Assembly (NCBI GenBank): GCA_963703125.1
Contig: OY969790.1
Span: 868,001 to 932,000, forward strand
Direction of reading: 5' to 3'
Source of the DNA: MFD04716-140 sp963703125
Lineage (GTDB): Bacteria > Bacteroidota > Bacteroidia > Flavobacteriales > Flavobacteriaceae
Length of the DNA: 64,000 nt
Shown here piece after piece: positions 8,728 to 17,247 of the stretch. The notes under the pieces are model-generated. The model searched no databases. It worked only from the letters and a program-made list of their open reading frames with translations, and had not been told where the DNA came from. The position numbers and the translations under genes are program-made. Every line of letters starts with the position of its first letter. Position 1 is the stretch's first letter.

Positions 8728-9534
8728 TCAAATTATCGATTCAATCGATGTTTCCAATTTTTGCCTCACGGTTTCATTCAATTCCTTCGAGCGTATCAAG
8801 GTCCTAAAGGGTTCAACGGATTTCTTTTCTTGCAATGCTACCATAAGGTTCGCCAATGTAACTTGAACAATAGGTGATTCTTGTTTCACAATAGATTTCA
8901 CTAAACCTTCCCTCACTTTTGGATTGTCTAAATAGTTGGTCAAAGATTCAATAGCTGCCAGTCTAACGTTCACATTGGAATCACTGTCCAAGGTCTGCAA
9001 TAATGCTAAGATGACTCTATCATCCACTTTTTCAATCTTATTGGCTTCGTTTATACCTTGCAACCTTTTATTGGCCGAAGGTTGCTCCAACAATGTTAGA
9101 ACCAACTTTCCTCGAACCTCCTCAGTTTCCTGCTGGCTAACCACTATTGGTCTAACCTGTTTAGCGTACTTTTCAGAATTCAATAAATAACCTATTCCCA
9201 AACCCAAACTTAAAAGTACTAGACCATATGCCAATTGGGGAGGTCTCCAAAGACTTGAGAGAAAAGTGGAAAATCCTATTTGGGATTTATCTTTTTGTTT
9301 TTGGTCGCCTTTCATCTCTTCATGAAGTATATCATAAAAAGTATCATCCATACTTTGTGATGGTTCTGGAATTTCAAGGCCGCCCATTTGACTCCAAATG
9401 GCATTTAACTCCTCATATTGATGTCGATACCCAGGTTGGTCCTGGAGAAATATTTCGAATTCCTTTCTTTCGTTTTCACCCAAGGTACCCGACAAATACT
9501 CCATCATCCATATTTCAAATTTTTCCTTGTCCAT
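8728..9534 (-). CDS. Anti-sigma-like membrane protein with HEAT repeats
   Basis: The N-terminus (MDKEKFEIWMMEYLSGTLGENERKEFE...) has the look of the zinc-finger-less anti-sigma domain found next to ECF factors. A single membrane segment (about residues 95-115, LAYGLVLLSLGLGIGYLL) follows. The C-terminal, probably periplasmic, part is built of HEAT-like helical pairs (VILALLQTLDSDSNVNVRLAA, then LVKSIVKQESPIVQVTLANLM). The start lies two bases after the stop of the sigma factor gene, so the two are made together. The likely role is to hold the sigma factor at the membrane until a signal arrives; this is inferred from architecture and position. Confidence 0.8.
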   Translation of the reverse strand: MDKEKFEIWMMEYLSGTLGENERKEFEIFLQDQPGYRHQYEELNAIWSQMGGLEIPEPSQSMDDTFYDILHEEMKGDQKQKDKSQIGFSTFLSSLWRPPQLAYGLVLLSLGLGIGYLLNSEKYAKQVRPIVVSQQETEEVRGKLVLTLLEQPSANKRLQGINEANKIEKVDDRVILALLQTLDSDSNVNVRLAAIESLTNYLDNPKVREGLVKSIVKQESPIVQVTLANLMVALQEKKSVEPFRTLIRSKELNETVRQKLETSIESII

Positions 9535-9536
9535 TA

Positions 9537-10088
9537 TTATCTCATTTCTAGTTCAAAAAAAAATGCTCGTAAATCTTTCAAAGCCCTATGTGCCTTAACT
9601 TTGGCGGCCCCTTCGCTGCACCCAAGTATTTCTGCTATTTCACTGAATTTTATTCCGTTGTATTTACTCAAGACCAAAATCTCACGATTTTCAGGCGATA
9701 ATTTTTGCATGGCCCTATTTAATTGGGAAACAGTATCGTTCCCGTCGATAATTTTGTTCAAATCCTCCGTTTCAATATTAATTTCCATGGAGTCGATTTT
9801 TTTATTCCCCAATGTTTTCTTGTTTTTTCTGTAATGGTCGTGACCTACATTCCGGGCCGTCTGAAACATCCAAGCCACAAAAGATCCTTTCCCCGTAAAG
9901 GTGTGTTTGTATTTTAGCATCCGCACAAAAACATTTTGCACCAAATCTTCACTTAATGAGGCATTGTTATTCATATTGTAAAAAAAACCGAAAAGCCTCT
10001 TTTTATGGCGTTCATAAAGCAAGCCCATTTTCTCCAGATCTCCGGATTTTACTTTAAGCATCAATGCATTGTCGGTTAGTGCTTGCAT
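9537..10088 (-). CDS. RNA polymerase sigma factor, ECF (sigma-70 family)
   Basis: A 183-aa ECF sigma factor. Region 2 is seen in LLYERHKKRLFGFFYNMN ... EDLVQNVFVRMLKY ... FVAWMFQTARNVGHDHYRK, and region 4 in LSPENREILVLSKYNGIKFSEIAEILGCSEGAAKVKAHRALKDLR. It directs RNA polymerase to a small regulon and heads the operon with its probable anti-sigma factor and two DUF4097 proteins. Upstream on the minus strand there is TGTAACC and, about 16 bases on, GTGGTTTA, in the positions expected of an ECF -35/-10 pair. Autoregulation is therefore possible but unproven. Confidence 0.93.
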   Translation of the reverse strand: MQALTDNALMLKVKSGDLEKMGLLYERHKKRLFGFFYNMNNNASLSEDLVQNVFVRMLKYKHTFTGKGSFVAWMFQTARNVGHDHYRKNKKTLGNKKIDSMEINIETEDLNKIIDGNDTVSQLNRAMQKLSPENREILVLSKYNGIKFSEIAEILGCSEGAAKVKAHRALKDLRAFFFELEMR

Positions 10089-10185
10089 TCCTATTTTTGG
10101 TCTTCAAAAGGGTAAACCACAGATTTATAAAAAGGTTACAAAAAAAATCGAAATTTCTTTTAAGGTACTGTTTTCACATAAAAAA

Positions 10186-10209
10186 AACGCCACCAAAAAT
10201 GGTGGCGTT
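10186..10209 (-). terminator. Terminator of the M61 peptidase gene
   Basis: AACGCCACC (10186-10194) and GGTGGCGTT (10201-10209) form a nine-pair perfect stem with a six-base loop. On the minus strand it is followed by a run of eight T residues, 26 bases past the stop of the M61 peptidase gene. Confidence 0.92.
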
Positions 10210-10234
10210 AATACATTCTAAAGACTGTAGCTCC

Positions 10235-12118
10235 TTATCCTTTCATCCAAACTTCCCTCAGTTTCTGTTGTTTTTCAGTTGCGCTGTCCATCGGCACAAT
10301 GGTTTCGGTATTTAATAAAGGACTCCCTACCTCACCTTGCAGTGTAATTTCATTTTCGTCCCTTAGAACAACGATTTTGATTTCGTTTTCAGGTGTCCAT
10401 CCAAAACTCTCACCTATAACAGCGCGCATACTTTCCAAATTTACAGGAACCCCATCAATACTTTTAATCACATCCCCTCCTTTGGCTCCCAAATCATTTA
10501 AAAAACTGTTCAATTCTATTCCCTTTCTTATGAAAATAGAATTATTGTTATTTTGGTCTACATCAATAAAAGGAACCTCCCCATCCAAGAAATAACCGGT
10601 CTGTTTCTCAGATTGACTTGTTGCAAGTCCTACCTTTTCTAGATATTCATTGTAGTCGATCGGGGTATTTCCAATGACATACGTATCAAAAAAAGGGCGG
10701 ATCTCAGGATAGGTCATTTTCACTATCTCATCTATTAGTTCATCATCTTGAAAAGGCGTATGATTGTCATACTTTTTTGAAAGTTCTTTTAACAACCACA
10801 AAATACCCTTTTGCCCATTGCTCAATTCTCTCAAAGTAATATCCAAACACATACTGATCAAGGCTCCCTTTTCATAAACATTCGCATAATTGGCCTTATA
10901 GGGTTCGTTAAGGATATTCTTGCTCATAGTTGTGAAAGACATGGCATCATCATAAGATTTGGCATTGTTTATCTTCCCCATGATTCGACTATAAAATTCC
11001 GCTTCATCAATCAATCCCTGTTGTATTTGAAAAAGGTTTGCAAAATATTCCGTAGTCCCCTCGTACAACCACAAATGCTGTGACATTTTAGGGTCATTAA
11101 AGTCAAAAAACTGAATCTCCTTGGAGTGAACGTTCAATGGCGTTACCGTATGGAAGAACTCATGGGATACCACATCAACCATTGCCTGCACCAATCGTTC
11201 CTTATCCATCGCTTCGGGAAGAACAACAACGGTTGAAGTATGATGTTCCAAAGCACCAAATCCATTGGCATCTTCCTCCCCCATCTGTGACAGATAGAGC
11301 AAAATATTATATTCCTTGGTGCTATTAATATCCCCTAAAAAGGCTTTTTGGGCCTTCATCATTTTTTCCATGGACTCCCTAAGATCTGCAGCCTTATATG
11401 CATTATTTGGTGAGTAGATACTCAACGTAACCGTAATATCATTAATCGTAAATGAAGTAGTATTGGGTTTAGTATATAAAATAGGATTATCTATTACATC
11501 AAAGTAACGACTTGCGACAAACACTTCCGTAGTTGGGTCGGTGCCTTCCGGTTTATTTGGTAACGAAGTAGTGGACTCCAAAGCAGCCGGTTTCTTGATA
11601 ACAAGTTCATAGGGAACTTCTTTGAAGCCATCAAAATATCCTACAAAACCATGAAGGTTCAACATAAAATTTTCACCTTTTTGAATGTTCGTCCCAGCGG
11701 GTGAGAAAACGGCTTCTTCCACCGTACCTTCAGAATCGTACGTATCGTTCACATAATATAAAACCTTGTCCAAATTTCTTGCGTCGTTAATGGCCCATGA
11801 ATTCTCATCAATTTTAGAGAAGTCAATTTCATTTCCCTTGTAATCCAACGCTTTGAATCCTTCTAAGTATTTTCCATAATTATCGGTGCTATATGTTCCT
11901 GGGACTGTTTTAGGAATTAAGAAAGTTACACTCTCACTGGTAAATGCCCCTGGATTTATTTCAACCAAAACCTTGTCATCAACTACATTATTCAAATCAA
12001 TGGTTGCCATAATCGGCATTTTGTTGGCCGCTACAATGCTTTTTGAAGTTCCGCAACTGTACGTAATCAATCCTAAAAGAGCCACGTACATAATTTTTCT
12101 TATTCCCTGCAAATTCAT
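10235..12118 (-). CDS. M61 family metallopeptidase lipoprotein with PDZ domain
   Basis: A 627-aa secreted protease. A short signal sequence ends in a lipobox (GLITYSCGTSKS, Cys22), placing it on the periplasmic or outer membrane side. After an N-terminal beta domain, the catalytic M61 domain carries the zinc site SHEFFH at about residue 319, followed by the downstream glutamate in LWLYEGTTEYFANLF. A PDZ domain (GAKGGDVIKSIDGVPVN) lies near residues 530-590. M61 enzymes are glycyl-type aminopeptidases; the actual substrate here is not known. It is transcribed alone, divergent from pyrH, with a strong terminator. Confidence 0.92.
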   Translation of the reverse strand: MNLQGIRKIMYVALLGLITYSCGTSKSIVAANKMPIMATIDLNNVVDDKVLVEINPGAFTSESVTFLIPKTVPGTYSTDNYGKYLEGFKALDYKGNEIDFSKIDENSWAINDARNLDKVLYYVNDTYDSEGTVEEAVFSPAGTNIQKGENFMLNLHGFVGYFDGFKEVPYELVIKKPAALESTTSLPNKPEGTDPTTEVFVASRYFDVIDNPILYTKPNTTSFTINDITVTLSIYSPNNAYKAADLRESMEKMMKAQKAFLGDINSTKEYNILLYLSQMGEEDANGFGALEHHTSTVVVLPEAMDKERLVQAMVDVVSHEFFHTVTPLNVHSKEIQFFDFNDPKMSQHLWLYEGTTEYFANLFQIQQGLIDEAEFYSRIMGKINNAKSYDDAMSFTTMSKNILNEPYKANYANVYEKGALISMCLDITLRELSNGQKGILWLLKELSKKYDNHTPFQDDELIDEIVKMTYPEIRPFFDTYVIGNTPIDYNEYLEKVGLATSQSEKQTGYFLDGEVPFIDVDQNNNNSIFIRKGIELNSFLNDLGAKGGDVIKSIDGVPVNLESMRAVIGESFGWTPENEIKIVVLRDENEITLQGEVGSPLLNTETIVPMDSATEKQQKLREVWMKG

Positions 12119-12258
12119 CTTTTTAAATTTTTATGTTTTATCCTTGCGTTTAAGGCGATGCAAGATTATAAAAATTAAGTTTATTGCTCATCAATATTAG
12201 CAAATAATTAAGGCAAGTTTAAGCCAAGTTCCAAAACCGGCGCATAACTTTTTTTGAT

Positions 12259-12266
12259 TATTTTTG
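12259..12266 (+). promoter_or_regulatory. -7 promoter element of pyrH
   Basis: TATTTTTG matches the Bacteroidota TAnnTTTG element and lies 20 bases upstream of the pyrH ATG. No convincing -33 TTG is seen at the expected distance. Confidence 0.6.
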
Positions 12267-12286
12267 TTCGGACTTAAATAAAGATA

Positions 12287-12994
12287 ATGGGATATAAGCG
12301 AATACTTTTGAAATTGAGTGGTGAAGCATTGATGGGCGATAAGCAATATGGAATTGATGCAAAGAGGCTTTCGGAGTATGCTGATGAAATTAAGGAAGTT
12401 GTTGAAAAAGGAATCGAAGTAGCCATCGTCATTGGCGGTGGAAATATCTTTCGTGGACTTGCAGGCGCTAGCAACGGCATGGATCGGGTACAAGCCGACC
12501 ATATGGGAATGCTGGCCACCGTAATAAACGGTCTCGCATTACAGAGCGCCCTTGAACTACAAGGCGTCCAAACCCGCTTGCAATCCGCCATTATGATCAA
12601 TGAAGTTGCCGAACCTTTCATTCGAAGACGTGCCATGCGCCATTTGGAAAAGGGGAGGGTCGTTATTTTTGGTGGAGGAACTGGGAATCCCTATTTTACT
12701 ACTGACTCGGCAGCCGTTTTAAGGGCCATAGAGATTGAGGCAGACGTAATTTTAAAAGGAACACGCGTTGACGGAATTTATACCTCCGATCCCGAAAAGG
12801 ACAAAACTGCAACCAAATTCGATACTATTTCCTTTAAGGATGTGCTTACCAAAGGACTTAAAGTAATGGATACCACCGCCTTTACCTTAAGCCAAGAAAA
12901 CGAACTCCCCATCATTGTATTTGATATGAACAAAAAAGGTAATTTACTTAGAATAGTGGATGGTGAAAATGTGGGCACAAAAGTAAATATTTAG
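12287..12994 (+). CDS. pyrH: UMP kinase
   Basis: Phosphorylates UMP to UDP with ATP in pyrimidine nucleotide synthesis; a hexameric cytoplasmic amino-acid-kinase-fold enzyme. The 235-aa product shows the phosphate-binding start KRILLKLSGEALMG, IVIGGGNIFRG, DHMGMLATVINGLALQSALE and the nucleotide-binding GTGNPYFTTDSAAVLRA segment, with GTRVDGIYTSDPEKD following. Length is normal. The frr gene begins 42 bases downstream, the conserved pyrH-frr pairing found across bacteria. Confidence 0.97.
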   Translation: MGYKRILLKLSGEALMGDKQYGIDAKRLSEYADEIKEVVEKGIEVAIVIGGGNIFRGLAGASNGMDRVQADHMGMLATVINGLALQSALELQGVQTRLQSAIMINEVAEPFIRRRAMRHLEKGRVVIFGGGTGNPYFTTDSAAVLRAIEIEADVILKGTRVDGIYTSDPEKDKTATKFDTISFKDVLTKGLKVMDTTAFTLSQENELPIIVFDMNKKGNLLRIVDGENVGTKVNI

Positions 12995-13036
12995 TTTTGG
13001 CAACAATTGTTTTAAATATTTTTTAAAGATTGTATT

Positions 13037-13591
13037 ATGAACGAAGAGATTACATTTATTCTGGATGCCGCTAAGGAGGGTATGGACGCCGCCCTTTCAC
13101 ATTTGGAAAAAGCATTCATAAAAATACGCGCAGGAAAAGCCAGTCCGGCCATGTTATCCAGTGTTTTTGTAGATTATTATGGTTCCCAGACCCCCCTTTC
13201 CCAAGTTGCGAATATCAATACGCCCGATGCACGAACGTTATCAGTGCAGCCTTGGGAGAAGAATATGTTACAGGAAATAGAGAAGGCCATAATGAACGCC
13301 AACCTTGGATTCAATCCTATGAACAATGGTGATTTTGTAATCATCAATGTCCCGCCATTGACGGAAGAAAGACGAAGGGATTTGGTAAAGCAGGCGAAAG
13401 CCGAGGCCGAGGACGCCAAAGTGGGGGTTCGTAACGCACGCCAAGATGCGAAAAAAGAAATTCGGGACCTAGATGCTTCGGAAGATCTCCAAAAAAATGC
13501 CGAAGTTGACCTACAAGAACTTACAGATGCTTATATCAAAAAAATTGACAACCATCTTGCTTTGAAGGAGGTTGAGATCATGAAAGTATGA
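13037..13591 (+). CDS. frr: Ribosome recycling factor
   Basis: Splits post-termination ribosomes together with EF-G. The 184-aa product has the family features: KIRAGKASPAMLSSVFVDYYG, PLSQVANINTPDARTLSVQPW, the hinge region with VPPLTEERRRDLVKQAKAEA, and a long C-terminal helix with LQELTDAYIKKIDN. It is downstream of pyrH in one transcript. Nothing odd was seen. Confidence 0.97.
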   Translation: MNEEITFILDAAKEGMDAALSHLEKAFIKIRAGKASPAMLSSVFVDYYGSQTPLSQVANINTPDARTLSVQPWEKNMLQEIEKAIMNANLGFNPMNNGDFVIINVPPLTEERRRDLVKQAKAEAEDAKVGVRNARQDAKKEIRDLDASEDLQKNAEVDLQELTDAYIKKIDNHLALKEVEIMKV

Positions 13592-13649
13592 AACAAAGCG
13601 AGTTCATTGTTTGGTTTTTCATTCGTGGCCTGACCTAAAAATGGTACGA

Positions 13650-13856
13650 CTACAATGGCTTGGACTTAGACTTTGCCATACCATATAAAAGAACCACTAG
13701 TAGGCTAAGGAATGAAATTAAGATACCAATATTGGGATAACCAAAAATTAAATACCAGGTTCCTATATTCAATTCCAAAACTTCACTCCAAAAAAAACCA
13801 ATTAGTATCCACAAAATAATATTAGCTCCCAGCCAAAAAAATAGAATGTTTTTCAT
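13650..13856 (-). CDS. Small two-helix membrane protein, hypothetical
   Basis: A 68-aa product starting MKNILFFWLGANIILWILIG. Two strongly hydrophobic segments (about residues 4-24 and 35-62) predict a small inner-membrane protein with a lysine-rich tail (MAKSKSKPL). A longer frame begins at 13907, but the added residues look unlike a signal sequence and the internal ATG directly precedes the first membrane segment, so I place the start there. No function is recognised. It is convergent with frr and stands at the edge of a gene-poor stretch. Confidence 0.5.
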   Translation of the reverse strand: MKNILFFWLGANIILWILIGFFWSEVLELNIGTWYLIFGYPNIGILISFLSLLVVLLYGMAKSKSKPL

Positions 13857-14116
13857 TTTCCGAGTTTCATTATAAACATTGCTACTGGGATACCAAACTT
13901 TGTCCAAGAAATAGAGTCAATAAATAAATTATTCATTTGATAAGATTCTGCATTTGGTTTTGAATTACTTAAAATATGCAACTATTTTTCTTTAGGATAT
14001 TTCCTCTGCAAAAATTATATTCCAGATTGCAATGTTTGACTATATATATTCCAAGCGTACAATTTTTCTAAATCTTCATGCAATATCAATTCTTGATCAA
14101 CCCTTCATGGGTTTAA

Positions 14117-14299
14117 TCAAAAAAAAAACAATAAAATGACGAATATGATTAGGCTGAAAAACATAAACATAGCTCCTATCGGGACGACGTAGTAGGTATC
14201 TGAATATGAAAGAACAAAGGATTTCTCGGTATCCAAAAGCAAACCGATCACAGCAAAACAGATCATGATTGCAATTAATATTTTGTAAATTAGCTTCAT
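14117..14299 (-). CDS. Very small membrane protein, hypothetical
   Basis: A 60-aa frame starting MKLIYKILIAIMICFAVIGLLL, with a second hydrophobic stretch VPIGAMFMFFSLIIFVILLFFF at the C-terminus, so two membrane helices joined by a short polar loop (DTEKSFVLSYSDTYYV). The composition looks like a genuine membrane protein, but the last residues come from an A/T-rich run and there is no homology I recognise. It lies alone in an AT-rich, gene-poor stretch. Confidence 0.45.
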   Translation of the reverse strand: MKLIYKILIAIMICFAVIGLLLDTEKSFVLSYSDTYYVVPIGAMFMFFSLIIFVILLFFF

Positions 14300-14321
14300 G
14301 CTGTTCTTGTTTCAAAACGGT

Positions 14322-14552
14322 TTAGAAAAAAAGTATTGAAAAAAGAAAACTCTCCAAAATAATTTCTTCAAAACTGATATCGGGAATAACAATATCAACA
14401 ACATTCATTTTCATTTCATCCCAATTCATATTATTTCCAATTATGCTTTTTAAGGATAAAATTTCTCTATCAAATTTTTTCAGTTCTATTTCTGTGTTCC
14501 TTCTTGGTAAATATTTAAGCCTGCTTCCTATTTCATCATATTCGATCTCCAA
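14322..14552 (-). CDS. Hypothetical short ORF, doubtful
   Basis: A 76-aa frame with a TTG start and no ATG near the front. The middle is charged and helix-like (NTEIELKKFDREILSLKSIIG), then NWDEMKMNVVDIVIPDISFEE, and the end is hydrophobic. The frame continues open for a few codons upstream of the TTG, so it may be the remnant of a longer gene. It is listed only because its composition is protein-like; it could be chance. Confidence 0.28.
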   Translation of the reverse strand: MEIEYDEIGSRLKYLPRRNTEIELKKFDREILSLKSIIGNNMNWDEMKMNVVDIVIPDISFEEIILESFLFSILFF

Positions 14553-14736
14553 AACGTAAATAAAATGTAAAGGGTGTAAGTATTGTAGCTATTTGTACTT
14601 TTGTTTGAATATTTTATTCTGTTTAAATTTGGATTACTTTACCCAAAAATTCAATATATTAAAACCTTAATAAATTAGGGTTTTCGAAATGTAAGGTAAA
14701 ATAACCCTGTTCCTAGGAACACTGCCTACCATTTTC

Positions 14737-14744
14737 TACCTTTG
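14737..14744 (+). promoter_or_regulatory. -7 promoter element of the RND/MMPL gene
   Basis: TACCTTTG matches TAnnTTTG and lies 19 bases before the ATG at 14764, giving a very short leader. The -33 region is not clear. Confidence 0.6.
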
Positions 14745-14763
14745 CGGCCAATTAATTGCATTG

Positions 14764-17166
14764 ATGGGGGCGAAACTTACACAGGGCTTTTGGGCAAAAA
14801 CCGCACGAATCATACTCAGAAATCGTATTCTGATATTGGTTTTCATTGCAGCCTTAACCGTGTTTTTAGGTTTACAATGGGACAAAATGCGCTTTAGCAG
14901 TTCCCAAGCCAACCTTTTGCCCGACGACCATCCCGTTAACATAGAATATCAATCTTTTTTGGATCTTTTTGGAGAAGAAGGCAATACGGTCGTCTTTGCC
15001 ATTAGGGACAGCGCGCTCTTTACGCCTGAAAATTTTGCCCATTGGAATAAACTCAGCAAGCAACTCAGTGCTTTTCCCGAGGTTGATTTTGTGCTGTCTA
15101 CCGATAATCTTCAAGAACTCACCAAGGACGAAGGTAAGAAGGAGTTTGTTCTAAGACCCCTTATTAAAAAAAGTCCTGCGACCCAAAAACAAATCGATAG
15201 TATAACCAACCATTTATTCAATGAGCTGCCGTTTTATGACAATCTGCTTTTTAATAAGGACAGTAAAACGGTCCAGACCATTATGTACCTCGACAAGGAT
15301 ATTGTGAATACTTCCGTGCGAAAGGATTTTATCCTAAAAGATTTGTCCCATTTGGTCAAAAACTTTGAGGAAGAAACAGGGATGGATGTCCATATTTCGG
15401 GCATGCCCTATATCCGTACCATGAACTCCCAAAATATTATTGATGAAATAGGGAAGTTCATTCTGGCAGCCCTTGGGGTAACCTCACTTATTTTCTTTTT
15501 CTTCTTTAGAAGTTTCCGGGCTACTTTGATTTCAATGCTTGTGGTCATCGTTGGGGTTATGTGGGCGTTTGGTATTTTAGGACTGCTTCAATATGAAATT
15601 ACGGTACTTACGGCTTTGATTCCGCCACTCATAATTGTGATCGGAATTCCAAACTGTATTTTTCTCATCAATAAATATCAACAGGAGGTTAAAAAACATG
15701 GCAATCAAGCCCTATCGTTGCAGCGTGTGATCTCAAAAGTGGGAAATGCCACTTTAATGACCAACTTGACTACTGCCTGCGGTTTTGCAACCTTTATAAT
15801 TACCGATAGCAAGCTTTTGAAGGAATTTGGCATTGTGGCTTCCATAAATATTGTTGGGATCTTTATCCTCTCACTCTTGATCATTCCCATTGTCTACAGC
15901 TTTATGGCCTTACCAAAAACCAAGCACCTGAAGCATTTGAACAAGCGTTGGATCGATGCATTCGTGAACTGGATGGAACATATAGTTCGGGAAAGACGGA
16001 TAACAATTTATATTACCGCCATCTCATTACTGGTTGTCAGTATTATAGGGATATATCAAATCAATATTTCAGGAAGTCCCATTGAGGACATGCCCAAAAA
16101 GGCCGAATTTTTCAAGGACATTAGGTTTTTTGAACATGAATTTGATGGTATAATGCCCGTTGAAATCATCGTGGATACAAAACGTCCCAAGGGTGTCATG
16201 AAACCCGCGAGCTTAAAGAAAATGGAGCAACTGAGTGAGATCATAGAGGAGACCCCTGAACTCTCGAAGCCTATTTCAGTAGTAAACTTGGTCAAATACT
16301 CCAAACAGGCATTCTACAATGGGATTCCAAAATATTATCAACTACCTACTTCACAGGAGTACAATTTTATTATGGATTACGCCCGAAAATCATCGGATAA
16401 TGGAAATCTATTAAAAAGCTTTGTAGATACTACTGGACAAATTGCACGCATAACGACCTTCATAAAAGACGTAAAAACCGACCGTATGGAGGCTATTGAG
16501 GGAAGGCTAAATGAAAATATTCAGAAAATTTTTCCGGCTGAACAATACAATGTCTACATGACCGGTAGTGCGCTTTTATTTTTAAAGGGCACAAAATATC
16601 TTGTCAAAAACCTCATTATGTCCCTTGCTTTGGCCATTGGCCTAATAGCGCTTTTTATGGCTTATTTATTCCGTTCGTTTCGAATGGTCGTCATATCCTT
16701 GATCCCAAATTTACTACCTCTGGTCATTACCGCAGGTGTTATGGGTTTTGCCGGCGTCCCCATAAAACCTTCAACCATTCTTGTTTTTAGTATTGCCTTC
16801 GGAATTTCCGTAGACGATACCATTCACTTTCTAGCGAAATATAGGCAAGAACTGATAGCAAATAAATGGCGTATACAAAAATCGGTCTATGCCGCTTTGC
16901 GTGAAACGGGTGTGAGCATGTTCTATACATCCATTGTTCTTTTCTTTGGATTTTCGGTTTTTACGATTTCAAGTTTTGGAGGTACCGTGGCATTGGGTGC
17001 ATTGGTTTCGGCTACCCTACTTTTCGCCATGCTTTCCAATTTAATTCTACTACCATCACTACTATTATCTTTGGAAAGAAGTATTGCCAACAAACAAGTG
17101 CTCAAAAAACCTCAAATTGACATTCTCCCTAAAGAAGAATCAACTAATGATGCCAACGAGGATTGA
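14764..17166 (+). CDS. RND superfamily transporter, MMPL/HpnN-like
   Basis: An 800-aa inner-membrane protein with the duplicated RND layout. One N-terminal helix (ILILVFIAALTVFLGLQW) and a large periplasmic loop are followed by five helices (about residues 235-385). Then comes a helix near 420 and a second large loop, and a second helix cluster near 615-775. The second half has the characteristic SVDDTIHFLAKYRQE motif, where the paired aspartates are expected to relay protons. Members of this group move lipids or other hydrophobic substrates to the outer leaflet or outer membrane; the substrate here is unknown. The ATG at 14764 is used rather than the TTG just before it. Confidence 0.9.
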   Translation: MGAKLTQGFWAKTARIILRNRILILVFIAALTVFLGLQWDKMRFSSSQANLLPDDHPVNIEYQSFLDLFGEEGNTVVFAIRDSALFTPENFAHWNKLSKQLSAFPEVDFVLSTDNLQELTKDEGKKEFVLRPLIKKSPATQKQIDSITNHLFNELPFYDNLLFNKDSKTVQTIMYLDKDIVNTSVRKDFILKDLSHLVKNFEEETGMDVHISGMPYIRTMNSQNIIDEIGKFILAALGVTSLIFFFFFRSFRATLISMLVVIVGVMWAFGILGLLQYEITVLTALIPPLIIVIGIPNCIFLINKYQQEVKKHGNQALSLQRVISKVGNATLMTNLTTACGFATFIITDSKLLKEFGIVASINIVGIFILSLLIIPIVYSFMALPKTKHLKHLNKRWIDAFVNWMEHIVRERRITIYITAISLLVVSIIGIYQINISGSPIEDMPKKAEFFKDIRFFEHEFDGIMPVEIIVDTKRPKGVMKPASLKKMEQLSEIIEETPELSKPISVVNLVKYSKQAFYNGIPKYYQLPTSQEYNFIMDYARKSSDNGNLLKSFVDTTGQIARITTFIKDVKTDRMEAIEGRLNENIQKIFPAEQYNVYMTGSALLFLKGTKYLVKNLIMSLALAIGLIALFMAYLFRSFRMVVISLIPNLLPLVITAGVMGFAGVPIKPSTILVFSIAFGISVDDTIHFLAKYRQELIANKWRIQKSVYAALRETGVSMFYTSIVLFFGFSVFTISSFGGTVALGALVSATLLFAMLSNLILLPSLLLSLERSIANKQVLKKPQIDILPKEESTNDANED

Positions 17167-17222
17167 TATCATTTAAAAGCCTTTTCTATACTCTTCGAGT
17201 AGATTCTTTTTGGTCAAAAGTC

Positions 17223-17230
17223 TATCTTTG
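17223..17230 (+). promoter_or_regulatory. -7 promoter element of asnS
   Basis: TATCTTTG matches TAnnTTTG and sits 17 bases before the asnS ATG. A TTTG lies upstream, but at about ten bases it is too close to be a proper -33 element, so only the -7 element is claimed. Confidence 0.6.
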
Positions 17231-17247
17231 AATTTTAATTTTTTTCA

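Noticed and set aside
14097..14315. 72-aa minus-strand ORF overlapping the small membrane ORF at 14117-14299
   Set aside because: Different frame with irregular composition; the overlapping 60-aa frame has a clear two-helix membrane pattern.
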